This document shows positions 14,696-24,391 of a stretch of DNA of 64,000 nucleotides, piece by piece. Position numbers and translations under genes: made by a program. The notes beneath the pieces are model-generated. The model was given only the letters and a program-made list of their open reading frames with translations. It did no database searches and had not been told where the DNA came from. Position 1 is the first letter of the stretch. Each line of letters begins with the position of its first letter. The stretch comes from Pseudorhodoplanes sinuspersici (GTDB lineage Bacteria > Pseudomonadota > Alphaproteobacteria > Rhizobiales > Xanthobacteraceae): the NCBI RefSeq assembly GCF_002119765.1, contig NZ_CP021112.1, forward strand, positions 4,024,501 to 4,088,500. The letters run 5' to 3'.

Positions 14696-16726
14696 ATGAC
14701 CGCGACGAAAATCCTCTGGGGCCAGATCCTCACCGTCTTCTCGATCGCGCTTTCGACGATCTGGGGCGCGACGCAGTGGACGGCGTGGCGGCTCGGCTTC
14801 CAGCCGCAGCTCGGTTCATCGTGGTTCGACCTCGCCGGGCTACCGGTCTATCCGCCGCCGGCCTTCTTCTGGTGGTGGTACTTCTTCGATGCTTACGCGC
14901 CCGGCATCTTCCTTGAAGGCGCCGCCATAGCAGCGTCCGGCGGCTTCACGGCGATCGCCGTCGCCATCGGCATGTCGGTCTGGCGGGCGCGCGAGGCAAA
15001 GATCGCCGAGACCTACGGCTCGGCGCGATGGGCGAATGCCGACGAGGTGAGGACCGCAGGACTGCTCGGCCCGGACGGTGTGGTGCTCGGCCGGTTCGAG
15101 AGCGAATACCTGCGTCATGACGGACCCGAGCATGTGTTGTGCTTCGCGCCGACACGATCGGGCAAGGGCGTGGGCTTGGTCGTGCCGTCGCTCCTGACCT
15201 GGCCGGGCTCGGCCGTCGTCCACGATATCAAGGGCGAGAACTGGCAGCTCACCGCCGGACTGCGTTCGCGCTTCGGCCGCGTGCTTCTCTTCGATCCGAC
15301 CAACGCCGAGAGCGCAGCTTACAACCCGCTGCTTGAGGTCCGGCCAGGCGAGTGGGAAGTCCGCGACGTGCAGAACGTCGCCGACGTCCTGGTCGACCCG
15401 GAAGGCTCGTTGGAACGGAGAAACCACTGGGAAAAGACCAGCCACTCGCTCCTGGTCGGTGCGATCCTTCACGTCCTCTATGCCGAGGACGACAAGACGC
15501 TCGCCGGCGTTGCTTCATTCCTCTCCGATCCTCGGCGTCCGATCGAGACCACGCTGGTCGCGATGATGACGACGCCGCATCTCGGCAGAGACGGGCCGCA
15601 CCCCGTCGTCGCCTCGGCCGCGCGGGAGTTGCTGAACAAATCCGACAATGAACGATCCGGCGTCCTTTCCACCGCCATGTCGTTCCTCGGTCTCTACCGC
15701 GATCCCGTCGTAGCCCAGGTCACACGGCGCTGCGACTGGCGCATCGCCGACATCGCCGGAGACGTGAAGCCGTCCACGCTCTACCTCGTGGTGCCGCCGT
15801 CCGACATCAGCCGCACCAAGCCGCTCATTCGCCTGATCCTCAACCAGATCGGCCGCCGGCTGACAGAGGACCTGAAGGCAACCGACCGGCGGCATCGCGT
15901 GCTGCTCATGCTGGATGAATTCCCGGCGCTCGGCCGGCTCGATTTCTTCGAGTCCGCGCTCGCCTTCATGGCTGGCTACAAACTCAAGTCGTTCCTGATC
16001 GCGCAGTCGCTGAACCAGATCGAGAAGGCTTACGGCGCCAATAACTCGATCCTCGACAACTGTCACGTCCGCGTCAGCTTCGCGACCAATGACGAGCGCA
16101 CCGCCAAACGCGTGTCGGACGCGCTCGGCATCGCGACCGAGATGAGGGCGATGAAGAACTATGCCGGCCACCGGCTCAGCCCGTGGCTCGGTCATCTGAT
16201 GGTGTCGCGGCAGGAGACAGCCCGTCCGCTCATGACCCCGGGCGAAGTGATGCAGCTCCCACCCGACAATGAGATCGTCATGGTCGCCGGCGTTCCGCCG
16301 ATCCGCGCGAAGAAGGCTCGATACTTTGAGGATCCGCGCCTGGCCGAGCGCATCCAGCCGCCGCCGAAGCCGGGTGGCTCAAAGCTGCCGCCGAAGCTCG
16401 ACGACTGGTCGGCACGCGCTCCGCTTCGATCGGTCGCACCCGCAAAGACAGACGGAGCGGCTGAGAAGGAGTCCACTTCATTCGTCAACCGCAAGTCGGC
16501 CGGCACGACCGACAGCGATCCGGCCAACGCAGGACTCCGGCGCGAGCCGGGGCTCGAACGGCACAAGGATATCGCGCCGGAGCCGGTCAAGTCCCCGGTG
16601 AACGAATTTGAGCCGGATCGCGAAGACGACGACAGCGATGCTATGCGTCTCCGTTTGGTCGGCCGCACCGTGCGGCAGGTCGCGCGGCAAGCGGCAATGG
16701 ATCCTCGCGACGGCATCGAGCTCTGA
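14696..16726 (+). CDS. traG: Type IV coupling protein TraG/VirD4
   Basis: Protein of 676 residues. Two N-terminal membrane segments (ILTVFSIALSTIW and a tract around FFWWWYFFDAY/AIAVAIGMSV) precede the ATPase. Walker A is CFAPTRSGKGVGLVVPSL, followed by VVHDIKGENWQLTAG; Walker B is VLLMLDEFPALGR. Further family marks are LIAQSLNQIEKAYG and FATNDERTAKRVSDALG. It links the relaxase-DNA complex to the Trb channel at the inner membrane. The last 130 residues are a Pro/Glu-rich tail. The ATG at 14696 is taken because of AGGACC just before it; 14678 is also possible. It is followed one base later by the RHH gene. Confidence 0.95.
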   Translation: MTATKILWGQILTVFSIALSTIWGATQWTAWRLGFQPQLGSSWFDLAGLPVYPPPAFFWWWYFFDAYAPGIFLEGAAIAASGGFTAIAVAIGMSVWRAREAKIAETYGSARWANADEVRTAGLLGPDGVVLGRFESEYLRHDGPEHVLCFAPTRSGKGVGLVVPSLLTWPGSAVVHDIKGENWQLTAGLRSRFGRVLLFDPTNAESAAYNPLLEVRPGEWEVRDVQNVADVLVDPEGSLERRNHWEKTSHSLLVGAILHVLYAEDDKTLAGVASFLSDPRRPIETTLVAMMTTPHLGRDGPHPVVASAARELLNKSDNERSGVLSTAMSFLGLYRDPVVAQVTRRCDWRIADIAGDVKPSTLYLVVPPSDISRTKPLIRLILNQIGRRLTEDLKATDRRHRVLLMLDEFPALGRLDFFESALAFMAGYKLKSFLIAQSLNQIEKAYGANNSILDNCHVRVSFATNDERTAKRVSDALGIATEMRAMKNYAGHRLSPWLGHLMVSRQETARPLMTPGEVMQLPPDNEIVMVAGVPPIRAKKARYFEDPRLAERIQPPPKPGGSKLPPKLDDWSARAPLRSVAPAKTDGAAEKESTSFVNRKSAGTTDSDPANAGLRREPGLERHKDIAPEPVKSPVNEFEPDREDDDSDAMRLRLVGRTVRQVARQAAMDPRDGIEL

Positions 16727-16727
16727 C

Positions 16728-17165
16728 ATGGAAAAGAAATCCCGTCTCTCCGTCTATCTCGACCCGGACCTGATGCGCTCGCTGGCCGACTACGCCGCGC
16801 GGCGCGACCAGTCTCGCTCGCTCATTGCCGAGGCTGCCGTCGCGTCCTTCCTGTCTCCCGATGCCGACGAGCGCCGCGAGGCTGCCACCGCCAAGCGGCT
16901 CGACGGTATCGACCGGCGGCTGCAACGACTTGAGCGCGACATCGGCATTTCGGTCGAGATGCTGGCGGTGTTCATCCGCTTCTGGCTTGCCTCGACGCCG
17001 CAACTACCCGACGCCGCCCAGGCGGCAACGCGGGCCAAGGCCGGGGAGCGGTATGACAGTTTCCTCGATGCCCTAGGACGCCGCCTCGCCAAGGGGCCAA
17101 GACTTAGACAAGAAATCTGCGATGATATTTCAGAAGAGGCATGCAACCTCACACGTCGAGGTTAA
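16728..17165 (+). CDS. CopG/RHH-domain protein of the tra operon
   Basis: A 145-residue protein. Residues 1-45 (SRLSVYLDPDLMRSLADYAA, RRDQSRSLIAEAAVASFL) are a ribbon-helix-helix domain. The rest is a helical segment (RLDGIDRRLQRLERDIGISV) and a hydrophobic stretch (EMLAVFIRFWLAS). ATG 16728 follows the traG stop at once. On related ICEs this gene is followed directly by trbB. Here it ends at 17165 and trbB only begins at 24392, with foreign cargo between. It probably regulates the transfer operon. Confidence 0.88.
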   Translation: MEKKSRLSVYLDPDLMRSLADYAARRDQSRSLIAEAAVASFLSPDADERREAATAKRLDGIDRRLQRLERDIGISVEMLAVFIRFWLASTPQLPDAAQAATRAKAGERYDSFLDALGRRLAKGPRLRQEICDDISEEACNLTRRG

Positions 17166-17221
17166 CCCGACAGCCGAATTAGTTCAGACATATTTGAGAA
17201 TTCGCTACATCGATTTTGCTG

Positions 17222-18178
17222 CTAGCGCTTACGCACCTTAGTACGCGCTCTTATTGCTCCCATTGACCCTCGGTTCACCAATTCGGTTTCAACTTGACGT
17301 TCGCGATCAGCTTCCTGATGCAGCCATTCTCGAAAGGCTAGAAGTGCTGGATCCTCCCGACGAACAGGCCGATATTCTAGAAACCAGCTGTCTCGTGTGT
17401 GTGCGATGATCGGAAATGGCGCGACTAAGCGGCCCGTTGCCAGGGCGTCGCTGACGTAAGGGAATTGAGCTATGGCGACTCCGACGCCATCGAGCGCCGC
17501 CTGCATCGCCATGGCGTTGCTCTCGAATGACGCCTCCCCGGCGGGATGGGGCGGAGAGCGCAGGCGCGCCGCCTCGAACCAATGCGGCCATTCGTTGGGC
17601 ATATTGGACACGACAATCAGAGTCGCGTTGCGCAAGTCGTCGGGCGAACGCAGCGTCGATGCGAGCTCCGGCGTACACACCGGTACGACGATGCTGGGGA
17701 ACAGGCGCTCAGCAGTATAGCCCGGCAGCGCGTCGGTATCGCGCCGGATGGTGCAGGTCCAGTCGTCACGCACCGGACGGGTCGCGCCGCCGGTCGCCAC
17801 GCGCACCTCGATGGCGGGGTGGCTGCGATAGAAAGTGGCCAGCCGCGGGATCAGCCAGCTGACCGCCAGGGTTGGTCCTACTCCCACCGTGAGCACGGGG
17901 CCGCCGCGCATCGCCTCGACGCTTTCGGTGAGGCGGGCGATTGAATCGAAAGCATCGGTCAGACCGGCCAGCAGCGCTTGCCCTTGAGCGGTTAGTTCGA
18001 GCGCACTCGCGTGGCGTCGGAACAGTGCAAAGCCGAGACGGTCCTCCAGCAGGCGAACCAAGCGGCTCACCGCGGTTTGTGTGACGTTCAGTTCTCGCGC
18101 GGCAGCGGTGAAACTGCCATGCCGGCCGGCCGCTTCGAACGCCCGCAATCCGTTCAACGAAGGCAAGCGCCGCGTCAT
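17222..18178 (-). CDS. LysR-family regulator (GcvA-like)
   Basis: A 318-residue LysR regulator. The N-terminal winged HTH (RRLPSLNGLRAFEAAGRHGS, FTAAARELNVTQTAVSRLVR) is of the GcvA type, followed by the substrate-binding domain (GPVLTVGVGPTLAVSWLIPR and so on). I use ATG 18178 rather than the in-frame TTG at 18190. The gene is divergent from the cupin-RND operon at 18388, so it most likely controls that operon from the 209-base shared region, which contains TTAAGTTAA and CCCAAC/GTTGGG symmetries. The inducer is unknown. Confidence 0.88.
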   Translation of the reverse strand: MTRRLPSLNGLRAFEAAGRHGSFTAAARELNVTQTAVSRLVRLLEDRLGFALFRRHASALELTAQGQALLAGLTDAFDSIARLTESVEAMRGGPVLTVGVGPTLAVSWLIPRLATFYRSHPAIEVRVATGGATRPVRDDWTCTIRRDTDALPGYTAERLFPSIVVPVCTPELASTLRSPDDLRNATLIVVSNMPNEWPHWFEAARLRSPPHPAGEASFESNAMAMQAALDGVGVAIAQFPYVSDALATGRLVAPFPIIAHTRDSWFLEYRPVRREDPALLAFREWLHQEADRERQVETELVNRGSMGAIRARTKVRKR

Positions 18179-18387
18179 GTTGGACCCCAACCTTTTGTTG
18201 GGCGAACATTAAGTTAAAGGCGTTTGCGGGACAATCATTTTCGCCCAATATGTCTTCCATCAATGAACATCAGAGCAAGACGCTCTATTGACTTAAGGCT
18301 CTGTTTTCAATGGGCTGATTCCAGATGGATCTGACTCGGTCAGAGTGACCGTTCGTCAGACACCCTCGCAGGGTCCGGAGGCAAAAC

Positions 18388-18816
18388 GTGACCAAAGGTT
18401 CACTCTTCAGCATCGGCATTTTAACAGCAGGAGTTCTATGCATGCTCTACGCCCAGCCAGTTTCCGCCCAGGAAAAGCGAGGCGTGATCCCGCATGCGCC
18501 GCTGCTGAAGACGGCCGTGCCCAATACGGCGAACCAGGAAGTCGCCGTCTATCACGTCGAATACGAGCCGGGTGGCATCAATCCACGACACCTTCATCCG
18601 GCAGCGATCACCTTCCACATCCTTTCCGGCACCGCCGTCTTTCAGGAGGAAGGCAAGCCGGCAGTCACCCTACGTGCCGGCGACAGTCTGTTCGTTCCCG
18701 CCGGCACCATTCATGCGCACTGGAATCCGAGTTCAACGGAAAGTCTCCGCTTTCTCGAATTCATCGTTGCTGAAAAGGACAAGGGCCGGTCCATTCCCAA
18801 ACCGTTGAAGGATTGA
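18388..18816 (+). CDS. Exported cupin-domain protein
   Basis: A 142-residue protein with a clear signal peptide (LFSIGILTAGVLCMLYAQPVSA, cleavage about residue 27) and one cupin barrel. Cupin motif 1 is seen as GGINPRHLHPAAITFHILSG and motif 2 as GDSLFVPAGTIHAHWNPSS, with histidines suited to a metal. Start is GTG 18388 with GGAG at 18377-18380. It is the first gene of the cargo operon with the RND pump. Small periplasmic cupins may bind or modify a small molecule; its substrate may be the pump's substrate, which is unproven. Confidence 0.85.
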   Translation: MTKGSLFSIGILTAGVLCMLYAQPVSAQEKRGVIPHAPLLKTAVPNTANQEVAVYHVEYEPGGINPRHLHPAAITFHILSGTAVFQEEGKPAVTLRAGDSLFVPAGTIHAHWNPSSTESLRFLEFIVAEKDKGRSIPKPLKD

Positions 18817-18886
18817 TCGCGCCTCACGCCGGTCCGTTCGAATGAGCGGGTTTCCATCTACCGGCGGATCAAACGGGATCGCGGAT

Positions 18887-20050
18887 ATGTCTGCCCGAAA
18901 CCTGTATCGCAAAGTTCTTGTTCTTGCGGGCGGAGCGATTGCTGTCACCGGATTGCTCTACTGGCAATTTGCGCCGAGTCCGCCGCCGCAGCGCAGCGGC
19001 GGATCGCAGACGCGCGCACCGGCGCCTGTGAGCGTTGCCACGGTGAAGCGACAGGATGTGCCGATCTACCTCACGGGACTGGGAACGGTGCAGGCGTCGT
19101 TTACCGTCGCTATCCGTTCCGAGGTCGATGGCAAGCTGCAGGAGGTGCTGTTCACTGAAGGGCAGCACGTCCGGAAGGGAGACGTCTTGGCGAAGATCGA
19201 TGCGCGGCTGTTCCAGGCAGCGCTCGATCAGGCCGCCGCCAGAAAGCGCCAGAATGTTGCTTTGCTGACCGGCGCAGAGAAGGATCTGGCACGTTCCAAG
19301 GCCTTGGCGCAGAAGGATATCGGAACCCAGCAGAATGTCGATCAGCAGCAGAGCAAGGTCGATCAGCTGAAAGCCTCCATCGAGGCCGATATGGCGGCGA
19401 TCGCCACTGCGCAAACACAGCTCGACTATACCACGATCACGGCGCCAAGCGACGGCCGCATGGGGGTTCGTCTGGTCGACCCCGGCAACCTGATACGCGT
19501 GTCGGATTCCGGACCGATCGCCACTCTCGTCCTGCCCCAACCGGCGGCAGTCCAATTCACGCTGCCGGCGCGGGCGCTGCCGGACATCCGTGAAGCCATG
19601 GCGCATGGGCCGGTCGAGGTGACGGCTTTCGACCAGGACAACAGTCGCGTACTCGGCACCGGAACGATCCTGCTCATCGACAACATCATCAATCAGGCTA
19701 CCGACATGATTCGGCTGAAGGCTATGTTCGCCAATGCCGACGACCAGCTCTGGCCAGGTCAGTATGTCAATGCGCGCGTGCTGGTCACGATCAAGCGCAA
19801 TGTGCTGACGATCCCCTCTAGCGCAGTGCAGCGCGGGCCGCGGGGGCTGTTCACCTGGATTGTGACCGACAAGAACACGGCGGAGCCGCGTTCGCTGCAG
19901 GTCGGCCCGACGTCGGGCGACCTGACGGTGGTTGCGTCGGGCCTGTCGGGAGAGGAGCGGGTGGTAACGGACGGGCAATACCGGCTGCAACGCGGCGGCA
20001 CGGTGAGCATCACAAAGCAGCAAACCGCCGATGCACGGAGTGGATCGTGA
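18887..20050 (+). CDS. RND efflux periplasmic adaptor (MdtA-like)
   Basis: A membrane-fusion protein of 387 residues from ATG 18887 (402 if ATG 18842 is used). An N-terminal anchor (VLVLAGGAIAVTGLLYW) is followed by the lipoyl half (VDGKLQEVLFTEGQHVRKGD), an alpha-hairpin (QAALDQAAARKRQNVALLTG), the second lipoyl half (LDYTTITAPSDGRMGVRLVD) and beta-barrel and proximal domains. It joins the inner-membrane pump to an outer-membrane channel. Its stop overlaps the GTG start of the pump gene. No outer-membrane factor is encoded in this block. Confidence 0.92.
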   Translation: MSARNLYRKVLVLAGGAIAVTGLLYWQFAPSPPPQRSGGSQTRAPAPVSVATVKRQDVPIYLTGLGTVQASFTVAIRSEVDGKLQEVLFTEGQHVRKGDVLAKIDARLFQAALDQAAARKRQNVALLTGAEKDLARSKALAQKDIGTQQNVDQQQSKVDQLKASIEADMAAIATAQTQLDYTTITAPSDGRMGVRLVDPGNLIRVSDSGPIATLVLPQPAAVQFTLPARALPDIREAMAHGPVEVTAFDQDNSRVLGTGTILLIDNIINQATDMIRLKAMFANADDQLWPGQYVNARVLVTIKRNVLTIPSSAVQRGPRGLFTWIVTDKNTAEPRSLQVGPTSGDLTVVASGLSGEERVVTDGQYRLQRGGTVSITKQQTADARSGS

Positions 20051-23000
20051 ACCTCTCCGAGCCATCGATCAGGAGACCGGTTGCGACCACGCTGCTGATG
20101 GTGGCGTTGGTATTTGTCGGAACGACGTCATTCTTCCTGCTACCTGTCGCACCGCTCCCACAGGTTGATTTCCCGACGATTCAGGTCACGGCTACGCTGG
20201 CGGGCGCCAGCCCCGAAACCATGGCTTCGTCGGTTGCAACGCCGCTCGAGCGCCAGATCGGGCAGATCGCCGGCGTCACGCAGATGACGTCCTTCAGCGC
20301 GCTCGGCGCGACGTCGATCACCATCCAGTTTGATCTGGACCGCAATATCGACGCGGCCGCGCAGGACGTGCAGGCGGCGATCGCTGCCGCCTCCAGGAAC
20401 TTGCCAGACTCGATGACATCGCCGCCGACCTACCGCAAACTCAATCCGGCAGAGGCGCCAATCCTGATCCTCTCGGTGAGTTCGGAGACGTTGCCGCTGA
20501 CGGCCGTCAGCGAATATGCGGACAGTTTCCTCGCGCAGCAGATTTCACAGGTGCAGGGTGTCGCCCAGGTTGCGATTGGCGGCGAGCAGAAGCCCTCCAT
20601 TCGGGTTCAACTGGACCCGGGAAAACTCTCGGCGCGCGGATTGACACTTGAAGAGGTGCGAGACGCCATCGTCAATATCACCACCAACGCCCCAAAGGGC
20701 AGCCTGACCACACCGAAGGCGAGCTTCGCATTTGTCGCAAACGATCAGATCACCGAGGCAGATGAGTTCGAAGACGCGATTATTGCGTATCGCGACGGCG
20801 CTCCTGTTCGGGTACGGGACGTGGGGCGCGCGGTTTCGGCGCCATCGGACAGGAATACAGCAGCTCATTACAACAACGTTCCGGGCATCTTGCTTTCGGT
20901 CAATAAGCAGCCCGGTGCGAACGTCATCGCAACGGTCGACCAGATCAAGGCTCAACTGCCCAAGCTGACTGCGAACCTGCCGCCCGCGATTACGGTCGAG
21001 ACCGTGCTCGATCGTACCATCACCATTCGGGCGTCCGTTCACGAGGTCGAATTCACGCTTGTTCTCACGGTCGCGCTGGTGGTGCTGGTGGTTCTGCTGT
21101 TCCTGCGCAATCTGTGGGCGACCCTGATCCCGAGCATCACAGTGGCGCTCGCGCTGATCGGGTCGTTCGCCGCGATGTATCTTCTCGGATTCAGTCTCAA
21201 TAACGTTTCACTGATGGCGCTCATCATCGCGATTGGTTTTGTCGTTGATGACGCGATTGTGGTTGTCGAGAACATCTATCGGCACATGGAAGAGGGACAA
21301 TCGCCGCTCGATGCGGCGCTGGCCGGGTCCCGCGAAATCGCCTTCACCATTGTGTCGATCAGCGTGTCGCTGGTTGCGGTCTTCATCCCGCTTTTGCTCA
21401 TGGGCGGCATTGTGGGGCGGATGTTCCGCGAGTTCGCCCTCACGGTCACGGCCTCGATTCTGGTGTCGGCCATCGTCTCGCTTACGCTCGTGCCGATGCT
21501 CTGCTCGCGCTTCATGCGGCCGAATACCGACCAGCATGGGCGCCTCTATCGTGCGATCGAAAGCGCGTTTGACGGAATCCTCTCAGGATATCGCCGCACG
21601 CTCGACATCGTGCTTCGACACCAGGCAACGACTCTGGCCGTGTTCTTCGCAACCATGGCGCTCACCGTGTATCTGGCCGTTCAGATTCCGAAGGGGTTCT
21701 TTCCGATACAGGACACCGGACTGATCGGGGGCGTGGCGGAAACCGCGCAGGGGGCCTCGTCCGAGGAAATGCAGCGCCTGATGAAAGTGTTGGCCGAGGT
21801 CGTCCTGCGCGATCCCGACGTTGCGGGTGTCAGTGCAACGACCGCCAGCACGGGCGGCAACGGAAATGCGCAGACCGCCAACACCGCCCGCTTCACCATT
21901 GTCCTGAAGCCGCGCGAGGAACGCACTCAGACGGCCTCGCAGATCATCAACCGGCTGCGGCCGCAATTGGCCAAGGTCCAGGGTGCAAACCTGTCCATGC
22001 AGCCGATCCAAGACATCACGGTAGGCGGTCGAAGTTCGCGCGGAAGCTTTCAATATACACTGCAAAGCGTCGACGTCGGTGAATTGACGACGTGGTCGCA
22101 GCGCATGCTGGAAAAGATGCGCACGCTGCCGCAGATTGCGGATGTCGCAACGGATCTTCTCGCCAATGCGCCGCAAATCCAGGTGCAGATCAATCGCGAT
22201 CAGGCGGCGCGTTTCGGGATTTCGCCGCAACTAATCAATGACACCCTCAACGATGCCTTCGGTCAAAGACAGGTCACGCAGTACTTTACGCAGCTCAACA
22301 CCTACCCGATCATTCTGGAACTGCTCCCAGAGTTGCAGACGGATTTCTCCTCGCTTCAGCGCATCTACCTGAAGTCGCCGCTGACCGGAGCCGCTGTGCC
22401 ACTTTCCGCGCTGGTGACTTTCGATACCACCAGGGTCGGGCCGCTGTCCGTGACCCATCAGGGGCAGTTTCCGTCCGTGACTTTGTCGTTCAACCTCGCG
22501 CCGGGGGGCGCTCTCGGCCAAGCTGTCGAGGCCATCAGACAGGCGGCACTTGATATCGGCATGCCCGGTGCGGTCACCGGCACGTTCCAGGGCAACGCAC
22601 AGGCCTTTCAGGCCTCCCTGTCGAGCATGCCAATACTGATCATCGCCGCGCTCGTGGTGGTCTACATCGTGCTCGGGGTTCTCTATGAGAGCTTCGTCCA
22701 TCCGCTGACGATCCTCTCCACGCTGCCATCCGCAGGCATCGGCGCACTGCTCGCACTGCAATTCGGCCATATGGATCTGTCGGTGATCGGAATCGTCGCC
22801 CTCATTCTGTTGATTGGTATCGTCAAGAAGAACGGCATCATGCTTGTTGACTTTGCCATCGTGGCCGAACGCGACCGACATTTGCCGCCAGTCGTCGCTA
22901 TTCGCGAAGCCTGCCTCTTGCGATTTCGCCCAATTCTGATGACGACTGCCGCAGCGCTTCTCGCCGGTGTGCCGTTGGCAGTCGGGACCGGTACCGGCTC

Positions 23001-23226
23001 GGAGCTGCGGCAGCCGCTCGGTTACGCAATGGTCGGCGGGTTGTTGGTCAGCCAGCTGCTAACATTGTACACGACACCGGTCGTCTATCTCTATCTGGTT
23101 CGATTGCAGCAGTGGTTCACATCGCGGCAGCAAGACCTGCACTGCACGAAGAGTTCGTACAAAATACATAATGAATTCGCACAACGAAAAGATGGAGTGA
23201 AGCTGGTCAGTCGGTCAGGCGCGTGA
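20047..23226 (+). CDS. RND efflux pump, HAE1 type (MdtB/MdtC-like)
   Basis: A 1059-residue proton-driven transporter. The start LSEPSIRRPVATTLLMVALV is the first membrane helix; TM4 carries the proton-relay aspartates (LIIAIGFVVDDAIVVVENIY). The second half repeats the fold (FGISPQLINDTLNDAFGQRQ, then IVALILLIGIVKKNGIMLVD). This is the drug/organic-compound class, not the heavy-metal class seen in CusA at 41420. It starts at GTG 20047 inside the adaptor's stop region, so it is coupled. The last 30 residues (LHCTKSSYKIHNEFAQRKDG) are poorly conserved in look. With the cupin and LysR genes it forms a self-contained efflux cassette. Confidence 0.93.
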   Translation: MNLSEPSIRRPVATTLLMVALVFVGTTSFFLLPVAPLPQVDFPTIQVTATLAGASPETMASSVATPLERQIGQIAGVTQMTSFSALGATSITIQFDLDRNIDAAAQDVQAAIAAASRNLPDSMTSPPTYRKLNPAEAPILILSVSSETLPLTAVSEYADSFLAQQISQVQGVAQVAIGGEQKPSIRVQLDPGKLSARGLTLEEVRDAIVNITTNAPKGSLTTPKASFAFVANDQITEADEFEDAIIAYRDGAPVRVRDVGRAVSAPSDRNTAAHYNNVPGILLSVNKQPGANVIATVDQIKAQLPKLTANLPPAITVETVLDRTITIRASVHEVEFTLVLTVALVVLVVLLFLRNLWATLIPSITVALALIGSFAAMYLLGFSLNNVSLMALIIAIGFVVDDAIVVVENIYRHMEEGQSPLDAALAGSREIAFTIVSISVSLVAVFIPLLLMGGIVGRMFREFALTVTASILVSAIVSLTLVPMLCSRFMRPNTDQHGRLYRAIESAFDGILSGYRRTLDIVLRHQATTLAVFFATMALTVYLAVQIPKGFFPIQDTGLIGGVAETAQGASSEEMQRLMKVLAEVVLRDPDVAGVSATTASTGGNGNAQTANTARFTIVLKPREERTQTASQIINRLRPQLAKVQGANLSMQPIQDITVGGRSSRGSFQYTLQSVDVGELTTWSQRMLEKMRTLPQIADVATDLLANAPQIQVQINRDQAARFGISPQLINDTLNDAFGQRQVTQYFTQLNTYPIILELLPELQTDFSSLQRIYLKSPLTGAAVPLSALVTFDTTRVGPLSVTHQGQFPSVTLSFNLAPGGALGQAVEAIRQAALDIGMPGAVTGTFQGNAQAFQASLSSMPILIIAALVVVYIVLGVLYESFVHPLTILSTLPSAGIGALLALQFGHMDLSVIGIVALILLIGIVKKNGIMLVDFAIVAERDRHLPPVVAIREACLLRFRPILMTTAAALLAGVPLAVGTGTGSELRQPLGYAMVGGLLVSQLLTLYTTPVVYLYLVRLQQWFTSRQQDLHCTKSSYKIHNEFAQRKDGVKLVSRSGA

Positions 23227-23332
23227 AACTGAAACTATTATGCAACATCAATGTGGTCAGTTCAAGACAATGAAATCTGGATTGTCTGCTGTATCGGGTT
23301 CAGTTGTGAGGATCGACGGCTGTATCGCGAGT

Positions 23333-24250
23333 ATGAAGGTAGCCCACTTCTTCTATTTCTCTATCGCGGCTAGGCACCGCAGTTTCCGTCGTGCAGCCAT
23401 TGATCTAAACATCACGCAACCAACGCTGAGTAAACGAATTCGTGAACTTGAGGATCAATTCGACGTTCTACTCTTTGAGCGCCGTGCCGGCGGAGCGCGA
23501 TTGACGCCCCCAGGTGAGAAGTTTGTGCAGTCGGCCGATCGCATCCTCGCCGAGTTGGAGTTTATGAAACAATCCGCGCAGGCTGCGAAGCGCGGAGATT
23601 TAGGCCGAATCGATGTCGGCTTTTATACTTCTCTATCGGCAGGAGCTTTGCGCGACACCTTGGTCGCATTCGCCAATCAGCATGCCGAAGCTGAGCTCAA
23701 TATTATTGAGGAAACTCGTGCGGCACTAATTCCGCTTCTTGATCGCGGCGCGATTGATATCGCTGTGGTTTTGGGCGAGCCCGGCTATCGAGACTACGCG
23801 CATATGAGTCTGTGGTCCGAGCGGATCATGGTCGTGCTCCCCGAAACACATCGGCTTGCCGAACGTGATGTTGTGTATTGGACTGACCTGAGGAACGAGC
23901 GCTTCGTCATAAGCCACCGTGATCCAGGGCCGGAGATCAATGATGTCTTACTCAACAAGCTAGCGGCTCCTGGCGATCGTCCCCTAATCAAGCACATCAA
24001 CGCCCACCATAGCGTGACGATCGGTGCCGTTCGCGGCGAGCGCGGCATTACACTGGCCTGTGAATCCTCGTTTGCCCCGTTGCCAGGGGTTGTGTTTCGA
24101 GAATTGCGCGACGGCAACGGACCAACTCGGCTTGGATTCGTCGCTTATTGGCGGCGCAATAATGACAATCCGACCCTGAAGCAGTTCTTGGCTCTGCTCC
24201 GGGCCCATCCCGCCGTTCCGCACCTCGTTAGCAGTGCATCCATGTCATAA
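23333..24250 (+). CDS. LysR-family regulator
   Basis: A 305-residue LysR regulator: HTH AHFFYFSIAARHRSFRRAAI and LNITQPTLSKRIRELEDQFD, then an effector domain (GDLGRIDVGFYTSLSAGALR). The start is uncertain. ATG 23333 gives the usual N-terminus; frames upstream to 23240 would add a 31-residue extension. Base composition is visibly less GC-rich than the flanking tra/trb genes. It runs in the same direction as the pump and may regulate it or an absent target. It is the last gene before the trb operon resumes. Confidence 0.85.
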   Translation: MKVAHFFYFSIAARHRSFRRAAIDLNITQPTLSKRIRELEDQFDVLLFERRAGGARLTPPGEKFVQSADRILAELEFMKQSAQAAKRGDLGRIDVGFYTSLSAGALRDTLVAFANQHAEAELNIIEETRAALIPLLDRGAIDIAVVLGEPGYRDYAHMSLWSERIMVVLPETHRLAERDVVYWTDLRNERFVISHRDPGPEINDVLLNKLAAPGDRPLIKHINAHHSVTIGAVRGERGITLACESSFAPLPGVVFRELRDGNGPTRLGFVAYWRRNNDNPTLKQFLALLRAHPAVPHLVSSASMS

Positions 24251-24391
24251 GCGGCACCGCATCTCTCCTGTATTTTTTCGCTCCGCTACGATGACCACCT
24301 GACTCTTGTTGCGCTGCTACGTTTCCTGCCTCTTCTATTCGTCCCCGATGTCCGGCCCGACTCGACAGGCCGACGCAGCGCCGGGGGCAAG

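Noticed and set aside
17166-24391. Transposon or insertion sequence carrying the efflux block
   Set aside because: I found no transposase, terminal inverted repeats or target duplication at either junction by eye.
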